Assembly: GCA_017654735.1 (NCBI GenBank)
Contig: JADPYG010000088.1
Location: 1,488,001 to 1,552,000 of the forward strand
Source: Vishniacozyma victoriae
Lineage: Eukaryota; Basidiomycota; Tremellomycetes; Tremellales; Bulleribasidiaceae
Direction of reading: 5' to 3'
DNA length: 64,000 nucleotides
The position numbers and the translations under genes are program-made. The notes under the pieces are model-generated. The model saw only the letters and a list, made by a program, of their open reading frames with translations. It searched no databases and was not told where the DNA came from. Below are positions 55,628 to 64,000 of the stretch, one piece after another; position 1 is the first letter of the stretch, and each line of letters begins with the position of its first letter.

Positions 55628-57687
55628 ATGTCGTCTTTCCACCAACTAAAGGCAAAGCGTGACAGAAGACACCCTGTCCAGCATGTTCAAGCTTCAGAAA
55701 GTACAGAGAAAGCTAGTGGAAGCTCCCCTTCAACTCAGGAAAAGACCGAGCAGCCAAGTTTAGGTGTGTTGCCAGATGGTGTTGCGGTCAGGACGGATGA
55801 GAAGCGAGGGAGGGGACTGTATGCTACTAAAGCTTTCACAGCTGGTACGTCTGTTTGTAGCTGCTGCGATCAATATTGAATAGCTAGGCAAGAGTATATT
55901 GTCGACGAAACCTCTGCAGGCTGTTTTGAGCGTCCCGAATCTATCATCTGCTTGTTCTGGATGTCTCCTCACCCCAAGAGAGATAGCTATCAAGACTGGA
56001 CGTACTCGCTCACTATCTCCTTGTGGGGGATGCTATGTGCTATACTACTGCTCCGATGTGAGTGATTTCATTCAAGTAGTGAGCTAAGGACTGACGGACA
56101 GGAATGCAGAGCTCTAGATTTAGAAGATCACGAAGCGGAATGCAAGATCCTTCAAGCTATCAACAAGACCGCCAGCCAGTCCTCTTCCTCACCCGATATA
56201 CCAACCGAAGCAGTTCGTGCGTTAGGGAGGATATGTTTGCATCGCAAGAAGGCTAGGAGCGCAAAGGGCAAGGAACCAGAATGGGTACGCTTTATCCTGG
56301 GAGAATGGACATTGGCTAACTTCCTAGTGGGCTTCAGTCGCGTCACTTGAGAACCGTAGGTCCGCTATACTAGTTGCTACTGACTTGAAGACCTATCTCA
56401 ATTGTCTGAATCGGGAGGCTTCGAACAGCTAGCTGGCCTGGCGAGGCAGCTTGGACGATACCTGTCCTACTCTATGGATGGGGAGGTATCGAGAGAGGAT
56501 CTCTTCACATCTTTCGGATTCAATTCCACCGGAGAGCTGTTGGAGCTTTGCTCTGCAGTACGTGCTGGTTTATCACAGTTTGATCGATCCCGCTGACAGA
56601 CGTAGTTCCAGGTCAACTCTTTTACTTTGTCATTGCCAGACGTCTCACCTATTGGAGTAGCGATCTCGCCAGTAGTCGCCATGGCCAATCACTCGTGCGA
56701 CCCAAGTGCGGTTGTCGTCTTCCCAAACGGGGGCCGAAGCATGGAGCTCATAGCCATTCGCGACATCGAGCCAAATGAAGAGGTGAGCCATGGTAGGGGA
56801 TTGACTGACAAACAGATCCTCACTTCCTATATCGATGTATCGCTACCAGTTGAGAAACGTCGTTCAGAACTCGAGGCGACTTATCGATTCAAGTGCGAGT
56901 GTCCACTATGTATGCGAGGTGGTGAAATCAGAAGTTCAGACTATGAGGGTGGGGAGGTGGATCTGAGGGCCGCGGTTTGGCATCGGGATTGTAAGCGTAA
57001 AGTCAAAGGGAAAGGCAGTCTTCCGATCGGATGGGAGAATCAAGGTGAGCATCTCAAAAGATCTTTGAGGGTGGTGGCTGACTTCAACAGAGACGAATCG
57101 CATACGATGCGTGAAATGCAAGGAGCATTTCGATCTCAACACTTCAGAATTGCTAGCACCATACCAACGAGCAACAGCTTTGCTAGAAGCAGACGCAAAG
57201 GGTCGTGACGGTCAGTCAACGCGTGTGCGATCCGCTAAATACTGACGTTCCAGATCTCACCCAGACTTCGTCACTCTTCCAGCTCATTCCAGCCCTTCAC
57301 GCCATCCTCACCCCTTCATCCTTTCCCCTGTTATCCCTCCTTCGCCTCCAACTCCTGCGAGTCAGACCTAGTACATCAAACGAGCTTGCTCATCTTGATC
57401 GCCTGTACTCAATTGTCATTTCCTCATCGCTATTGGTGTACCCAGCAAATCATCCAGTCTTAGCGATCCTTCATGCCGAGTGGGGTCAGATACTCACTCA
57501 GACATTCGATGGTGAGGGCCAGGACCTGGTCTCGGGAAGGATGGTCAAGAGCGTCGAGCTTCTGAGGAAAGCATATGAATTATGCCAGAAATCGTTTGGC
57601 AAAGATGGGGGAGTAGAAGGTAGACGTGTAGCAGAGGTCCTTCGGGGGTTGGAGACCGAGATACAAATGGCTAGAAGTTCGCGATAA
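55628..57687 (+). CDS. SET/MYND (SMYD-like) protein lysine methyltransferase
   Basis: SMYD-type architecture. RGRGLYATKAFTAGKSI is the start of the SET domain. A MYND-type zinc finger is inserted: CSGCLLTPREI, SPCGGCYVLYYCSD, then ECRALDLEDHEAEC. The SET core then resumes with VVAMANHSCDPSAVVVF (SAM/substrate motif NHSCDPS), ELIAIRDIEPNEE and SYIDVSLPVEKRRSEL. The post-SET cysteines are in FKCECPLC. The C-terminal helical part (LLRKAYELCQKSFGKDGG) resembles the TPR-like tail of SMYD proteins. It should methylate protein lysines; substrate unknown. About eight introns. Stops 37 bp from the convergent FIT gene. Confidence 0.87.
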
Positions 57688-57724
57688 TTATATGCATGCA
57701 AGTTACGCTACCTACTTCTCCTAC

Positions 57725-59162
57725 CTACTTCTCCTTCTTCTCTCTACTTTCGTCCGCCGACATTGCCTTGTCGATCACTTCGTCCAGTGAAGTCTTCTCA
57801 TCGATGGGCGAAACAATCACTCCATCGTCTACTATTGCTCCTTTCCTCGCTGCGTTCTCGTCTGCTTCTTGGATGGACGAAAGGCGGCGATTGGCCGAGT
57901 AGGCCTGAGTCCGGGGGGCGGATACGAAAGGTGATTGAGGAGTCAATGCCAAGAGGGATGATGCCAGTAGACCGAAAGCTAATTGTCAGCTCAGCCTCTG
58001 ATGCTGGAAGAAAGACATACCCAATCCCGCAAGCTTTTCCTTGGGATCATGGAAATAAGCTCCAGTCATTCCCAACATCCATACCCATAGCTGAATCAAG
58101 AATGTCCCAAACAGTGCCGCTGCAGAGTTTCCAACTCCCCACCATCCTCTATCCGAATTGTAATTGATACTCAATCCAGCATTGGGAGACATGCCCGCCC
58201 AGTATCTCCATGTAGGAGCTATCTCGTGTGTCAACAAAATAGCCGACAAGGGCATGAGGAAAGAGTGTCCGGAGATATCAAATCCTCTTCTCCATTTGGG
58301 TACTAGCGAGGATAAGGGTTGACTTGCGGCGCCGAGGGATTTGAATAGATCCGGATGTGAAAGCGGTGTAAGTGGTTTTCGCATGGCGCAGAATGTATTT
58401 GGCAATTGTAATAGCTGTCCCTCTGTCGATTCGACAACTTTAGCTCCAGGGAATGAGGTGGTGGAGAAGTCCAATCCGTCGGGTAAGATCAATCCACATG
58501 ATCCACCACTCATTTCAATGACCCTATCTCCTAGACCTCTACCGAAAAAGAATCCGGTGAATCCAATCCACATGGCGGTGGCTAATACGTACATTGCCAG
58601 TCGCCTGAATTTATTTTGTCGAGACGAAGAAGTGTATAGATGTGATAGGTAAACGATGGAAGTATGAAGCCATGTGAGCTTGACGAAATACTGGTTGATT
58701 GGGTTATGACGGTTTGCGAAATACGAGGTGGAGATTGGGAGTGAGGCGGTCGAGGTGGATAAAGCAGTCCCAGAGATCAGCGAATAGAGCGTTCCAGTCC
58801 TATTGTTCAGTTCAAGTTTCTACAGAGAGCCAGACAGGGACATACAGTAAGGACCAAGCGCAAAGGCCGGCAACGACCCATTCAGCATATCTCAAACTCC
58901 TAGCTACCATACCCTCTCCTCTATCCGTGACATCCTGAGGAGTGGAGGACATAGACATCCTCCTAGCAGTAGGCGAGCTGGTCACGATCTCTTTGAGTTC
59001 AATAGATCGTTGACGAATATGAGTCGCCGAATGAGTGGGGCGAGTTCGGCTAGCTGTTTGAGGCGATGCAGCTGAAAGTTTAGGTTGGTCGGAGGGTGAT
59101 GTTCTGGAGATATTGTCGTTGATTGATGGTGAAGGCTTTGACGCTGCTGATGTCGAAGACAT
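57725..59162 (-). CDS. SCS3: fat storage-inducing transmembrane (FIT/SCS3) protein
   Basis: An ER multi-span protein of the FIT family (yeast Scs3/Yft2), acyl-CoA diphosphatases needed for lipid-droplet budding and phospholipid balance. A disordered Ser/Pro N-terminus (MSSTSAASKPSPSIND) leads to the helix YAEWVVAGLCAWSLLYVPVW. HNPINQYFVKLTWLHTSIV precedes LAMYVLATAMWIGFTGFFFG. The signature WRRGFDISGHSFLMPL carries the first catalytic histidine, and GTFLIQLWVWMLGMTGAYFH the second. The C-terminal tail is cytosolic and acidic/basic, ending REKKEK. Longer than the yeast proteins at both termini. Three introns. ATG 59162 is chosen because the upstream open frame lacks ATG. Divergent from the glucosyltransferase gene. 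Confidence 0.88.
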
Positions 59163-59653
59163 AATGGGCTCTCTGATGCTGGCGGCAACGATAGTCCCCG
59201 AATTGAGCAAGAGTAAACGTAATAAGGCCAATGACGACAAATGCCTTGTTGTCAGTTGGACATCTGTCCAGGCACGGGCTTAGCCTGGTTTCTCGGCTTC
59301 TTCCCATTCCGGCCTCGTTGTAATGTAAGTCTAGTGTTATCATTGACTGGCATCAAACATGTTTACAGATTCTGCTGATGGATATATGAGATGCGCGAAG
59401 AGTGAGGGATGCGGTGGTGAATATTACCATGCACGACGCCTCATCATCACAATTGCACAGCAGGTAGTACGCCGTGCCGAGGTGATTTCGGGATATCCCC
59501 GAAATCCGGGAGGTTGTTCAGGATCGCCGTCCGCTATCTTCTCGGGCATGAGAATGGTATTTAGGCAGGTTTGACCTTCCCATCCTTCTATTTGGCTGTT
59601 TGGACAAAGCAGATATACACGCTATCTGTTCAAAGCCATTTGAGCTGAGCAAG
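59163..59653. promoter_or_regulatory. divergent promoter FIT / glucosyltransferase with 23-bp palindrome
   Basis: A 491-bp head-to-head region. At 59484-59506 GATTTCGGG-ATATC-CCCGAAATC is a perfect 9-bp inverted repeat with a 5-nt centre, followed by CCGGG. It lies about 150 bp before the glucosyltransferase ATG and 320 bp before the FIT ATG. The symmetry suits a dimeric regulator. No exon recognised. Confidence 0.5.
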
Positions 59654-62600
59654 ATGTCAGCCAGTCCCTCGAGAATGGAGAAGCCACTACCACCTCTACC
59701 GCCCCGCCAAGACTCGGGACCCGATGAATATGATGAAGATACCACAGACAGACTAGGAGCGACTATCAAATCTGATCGTATGTCATCTGATCGTCGCTGC
59801 TAATGTCACAGGCCCCAACCAGATCTCGACATCAGGTCCAGGTTTGGACACACGTGCCGAGCTCGATGAAGGGGGTCGTATCGATTTGTGGATGGACTTG
59901 AAGCATAAGCTGGCTAAAGGAGCTGCTGACTTGCCGGAAGATTATGCCGTTCATATCGAGGAGTATGCTGTGGATAAGAATGCAAGGGATTGTCCGCCTT
60001 TGAATATCGTTATTTTCCTGGTCGGATCGCGAGGTGAGTCACCTACTTGACGAAGAAGCTCAGCTGATTATAAGGTGATATTCAGCCGTACATCGCTTTG
60101 GCACTCAAGATGATTGAGCATCATTCACATCGAGTCAGAATAGCTACCCATGGCGAATTCAAGAACTTTGTACTTAACGCCAACAAACAACTAGTGGGTA
60201 AAGTGGGCAAAGGAGGAATCAAGCTAGAAGGTCGTCTTCTATTCTTTGATGTCGGAGGAGATCCAAGAGATCTTATGAACTATATGGTGAAGAGTAAGTG
60301 TCAACACTGAAAATACTGTAGCTGACTTGAGACCCTGGTCTGATGCCTGGATGGGATTCGTTGACGAATGGGGATGTACGGAAAAAGAAGAAGATGACTG
60401 GGGCCATGCTGAAGGGATTTTATCGATCTACGTACTTCGCAAATCCTGTTTCGGGGGAACAGTTCGCGGCGGACGCTATCATTTCGAATCCGCCTACTTT
60501 TGCTCATGTTCATGTAGCCGAGGCTTTGGGGTTGCCGCTTCTCATGTCTTTCAGTGAGTCGATAAAGGACCTCAGAAGCTGATCTGTAGCAATGCCCTGG
60601 ACTCCAACCACCGCCTACGGTCACCCGCTGGTAAATATCCGAGCATCAAATGCTGAGCCAGGCCTAACAAACTACCTGGGTTACGCCATAGCCGATCAAA
60701 TGTGAGCTTCGCCATGGTCAATGAGGGCTGACGAGTCAGGATGTGGCAAGGACTCGGACCAGTCATCAATTCCTTCCGGAAAAATATGCTAGGTTTGGAA
60801 TCCTTGACAAGCTCGCAGGGTGCAGGAGTACTGGATATGTTGAAAATCCCTTGGACTTATTGTTGGAGTGACAGTCTCCTGCCGATGCCTAAAGATTGGA
60901 AAGAACATATTGGTACGTACCCGATGTTCAGCGAATCTGATGAAGCAGATATCTCTGGGTTCTACTTTTTCCAGGATGCTGGATCATACACACCACCTGA
61001 GGATTTGGCAGACTTTTTGAAATCCGGGAAACCTCCGGTGTACATCGGGTGAGTCTTTGCGTTTCGAGCCATGATCAAGCTCAATGACAGATTCGGTTCA
61101 GTTCCAGTCGAGAACCCAGAGATTGTTACCGGTATGTTCACGGGCCAGAGGACTTAAACAGCTAAATCTCAGAAACGATATACGAAGCCATGCGAGCTAC
61201 GGGAAACAGAGCGATTGTCTCAGCAGGATGGGCAGGGTTGGGGAAGGATGGTGTACCTAAGGATTTGGAGGGATCAGTCTACATCCTTACCAGTCAGTCC
61301 TGATCCGCAATCAGCGTGCTGAAGCTAATGAGTAGAGGACTGTCCACATGACTGGTTGTTTGCCGAGGGACGCTTGGCAGCGGTATGTCATCACGGAGGT
61401 AAGTCATATTGAAGAGATGGGGCTTCGCTCATACTAGGTGCCGGAACAACTGCTATTGGTCTTCGCAATGGTTTACCGTCGATTATCGTCCCATTCTTCG
61501 GAGATCAGAAGTGAGCTCTAGATCTGAGGTGAGGATCAAGCTAACATGCCAGATTCTGGGGAGACTCCATCCACCGAGCTGGAGCAGGTCCAGCCCCAGT
61601 CCCACCTAAGAAACTGAACGCCGAGACTTTGGCTGAAGCGATCAGAACCGCCCTAGATCCAAAGGTGAAAGAAATGGCGGAAAAGATAGGCGAGAATATC
61701 AGGTCAGAGAATGGGGAGTTGAAGGGTGTTGAGAGTTTCCATAGGCATTTGCCATTACTCAACATGAGGTATGTGGCCATGAAACGCGGCGCTGATGTAT
61801 AGATGCGATGTCGATCCCTCGAGAGTCGCTTTGTGGTGGGATCCGAAGATATTGATCAAGTTATCTGGGGCTGCTGCCTACCATCTCGCGAGCTGTGGGC
61901 GACTGGACATGAACGTTCTGATACCTCATCGTAAGTTCCAAAGTGTCAGGACGGATGGCCGCTCATACCATAGGTGCTCGAGAGTATGAGACTGTCCAGT
62001 CGAACTCCGATCCTATCCTTGGAGGTAGTCAGGCCGTTCTGGAATTCGTCACATTCTCCGCGATCTCATTTACTCAATTGTTCACGAAGCCGGTAAGTTC
62101 CTTGCATGTCGATTTAGCACCGATGACTGATCAGCGCAGAAAAAGGGGATTATCAACACCTTCTATGGCATACCCAAAGGCGCAATGGGCTTAATGGGGG
62201 ATCTCTACGATGGTTTCGAACATGCCCCGAAGATGATTGGCTCGACTGTCCGGGAACCTGGGAAGGTGGATGGAGTACTAAGTGGGACGTATCAGGGTGT
62301 CAAGGGTCTCTTCACCGGTATCTATGATGGAGTGACGGGCCTGGTGACCGAGCCCATGGAAGGTCACAAGAAGGAGGTGAGCCCTTGACTCGAGTTCTCG
62401 ATGAGCGGTACTTACGCCAGGGTGCAATTGGAGCTGTCAAAGGGTCTTTACGTTCTCGTGAGTGGTCATCATCATCTTCAGGTACACTCGCTAATTCGAT
62501 AGTGGTCAACGTAATCATGCACCCATACAGAGGTTTGTTGCCTGGATACATATCAAGACCTACACTGATAACCCAGGGCTATTCGGCTTCTTCGTCCTCC

Positions 62601-63298
62601 CGTCGCGAGGTGCTGCTCGATCGCTGCGCAAACTCCTCAACGACTCCGACCACGTCCTGCGGGCACCTAGATTAGCCGCCTCGGAGATCGACGCTCAAGC
62701 AATGAGCCCCGAGGAAAAGGCGGAAATGACACGGACATACGATGACCTCATTCGCTCCGGCGCCCATGCTCGAAAGAAGACGTTCCAGCGACGAATGAGG
62801 AAATGGTTCCTTGGTGACGAGAGGGCGTTTGCAGTCGGCCTGGACGATATGAAAGATGATGGAAGTAGTGAAGCGAGTTTATCGAGGCGGAACTCGGATG
62901 TCGATCTGGCCCAACACCACCCTCACAAAACTAATTCATACCCCATCTCGCCATTGTCGAGGGACGATCCGCCACCTCGCTTCTCGGCGGACGATATGAT
63001 GACGATGCCTCCACGGACTATGAGTGGAAGTAGTGGATCCTCCAGGGGAGCGATGGGATACCAGACACGCCGGCTGGAAAGGCATGCCGAGAGAGCATCA
63101 ATGTCGCGTCCAGCATCGCCGGAATATGAACGCCAAGATACAGCTTCACCCCCTGCATTTCAGTCTCGGCCCCCATCCTTCCGAAAATCAGGCTCGTCAG
63201 TAGCTGGCAATACCGATACGGAGACTGCAGATTCGGAAGTCATGAGGGATTTGAAAGATATGTTTATAGCGGAGCGAGTAAGGCAGGAAGAGCAATAA
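59654..63298 (+). CDS. sterol 3-beta-glucosyltransferase-like (UGT51 family) with long C-terminal tail
   Basis: Makes steryl glucosides or similar from UDP-glucose. After a proline-rich N-terminus the GT domain begins LNIVIFLVGSRGDIQPYIAL. FAHVHVAEALGLPLLMSFTM and TPTTAYGHPLVNIRAS follow, and the donor-site signature is CHHGGAGTTAIGLRNGLPS followed by IIVPFFGDQKFWG and AGAGPAPVPPKKL. The yeast enzyme's PH and GRAM domains are absent. The C-terminal part has a glycine-rich repeat (GLMGDLYDGFEHAPKM, GVKGLFTGIYDGVTGLV) resembling the VPS13/ATG2-type C region, then a disordered tail with RFSADDMM and MRDLKDMFI. About twelve introns; the joint near 62421-62577 is not resolved by eye. Upstream neighbour FIT shares the promoter. 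Confidence 0.88.
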
Positions 63299-63728
63299 TA
63301 ATTGTATTTAGGTAGATGTTATGCCACAAGTTGTAATCTATCTGGAGCCTCAATTCAGGGAATATGTGATATGGCGTCCATGCATCCACAGAGGAGAGAG
63401 ATACACACACTGCTATATACTCTCTGTCTTGTTCATCCATAGTCTGGCACCATCTAGAGCAAGCACGACCTGGTCTACCTCCGTCTCAATAGCACTTCGC
63501 CCACCTATAGCTTTGAGCGATAGAAGTGACCTGCAAGACCACAGACTCTGGTCATTGTGTAAACACCGGTCGACGTCATTGGAGGTCTATCTGGACGAGC
63601 GACAGTACCATACCTCGAACCCGGAACGGAACAATAACAAGGACCAAGAGATCGACAGGACTCCTTTGGGAACGCATATCCGGTCGTTCAATATCCCGAA
63701 TAGCGGTTCACACTAATCACCTGTCAAT
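63299..63728. other. intergenic region before the ANTH gene
   Basis: This 430-bp stretch holds the glucosyltransferase 3' untranslated region and the promoter/leader of the next gene. Open frames here begin at non-typical positions and show no domain. Nothing repeat-like noticed. Confidence 0.4.
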
Positions 63729-64000
63729 ATGTCGAGCCAGAATATCGACAAGGTAGTGAAGCTGGCATGTAAGCCAAAGAATGCTCCTCCCAAGCCAAAG
63801 GTAAGTCACGTTGTGCGCATAATGAGGGAGACTGACAAAGCAGTATGTGGATGTACTAGTAGCAGCGACTTATTCGGATGATGGGTCGCTTGGTACTGCC
63901 TGTTCATCTCTGGCCATGCGTCTGAGGGAACAGAATGGAGTGGTGAGTTCCCTTAATCAGTATCTTTGGCTGCGCTCACGTCTAGGTCGTATTCAAGGCT
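63729..64000 (+). CDS. AP180/CALM-type ANTH protein, 5' part only
   Basis: Cut by the window end. MSSQNIDKVVKLACKPKNA-type opening (KVVKLACKPKNAPPKPK) is the phosphoinositide-binding loop of ANTH domains. It is spliced over two short introns (about 63800-63843 and 63942-63986) to YVDVLVAATYSDDGSLGTAC, LAMRLREQNGV and VVFKA. This matches the first helices of yeast Yap1801/1802, clathrin adaptors that recruit SNAREs at the plasma membrane. Only about 60 residues are in the window, so the rest of the architecture is unknown. Confidence 0.82.

Overview
The window is intron-dense fungal nuclear DNA. Almost every gene is broken by introns of roughly 40-70 nt with GTAAGT/GTGAGT-type donors and a CTGAC/CTGAT branch site close to the acceptor. 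Gene content is basidiomycete: a class IV chitin synthase, a GPI-type chitin deacetylase, a basidiomycete-style seven-helix membrane protein, a retaining trehalose phosphorylase, a Tom1/HUWE1 HECT ligase and COP9 subunit 4. I infer a tremellomycete yeast (Cryptococcus/Kwoniella-like). The lineage comes from intron style and gene families, not from a search.

Layout. 0.4-6 kb (+): arrestin-like protein, small secreted protein, GABA/choline-type permease behind a cluster of GATA sites. 6-19 kb (-): FAD/NAD(P)-binding flavoprotein and the giant HECT E3 TOM1 (about 10.9 kb). 19.5-25.4 kb: choline kinase, nicotinamide riboside kinase, RCC1-repeat protein (-) and a Zn2Cys6 regulator. 25.4-35.8 kb: TFIIF beta (-), ENTH epsin, DUF4188-like protein, a secreted Pro/Ser/Ala-rich protein with Lys-Arg processing sites (-), TFIIE beta and a divergent forkhead protein. 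36-43 kb (-): class IV chitin synthase with a decayed copy of its own 3' end just downstream, then trehalose phosphorylase. 43.4-53.6 kb: signal-bearing I9 inhibitor, ARP3 (-), FAD monooxygenase, seven-helix protein (-), chitin deacetylase (-), CSN4. 53.8-64 kb: secreted protein (-), SET/MYND protein, FIT/SCS3 protein (-), sterol-type glucosyltransferase, and the start of an AP180/ANTH gene cut by the window edge.

The genes are mostly independent housekeeping functions: ubiquitin system (TOM1, CSN4), Pol II pre-initiation complex (TFIIF beta, TFIIE beta), endocytosis and actin (ENTH, ANTH, ARP3), membrane lipids (choline kinase, FIT, sterol glucosyltransferase) and cell wall (chitin synthase, chitin deacetylase). 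Strands alternate often and several convergent pairs end within 30-45 bp of each other. I see no transposon ORF, tRNA, rRNA or obvious biosynthetic cluster. The most unusual signals are small: a tandem duplication of the chitin synthase tail, a composite inverted/direct repeat at 55.3 kb, operator-like palindromes in two divergent promoters, 12-nt and 24-nt microexons, a promoter-like long intron, and a secreted precursor with Lys-Arg-delimited peptides. Exon joints were read by eye, so gene spans are more reliable than individual splice sites.
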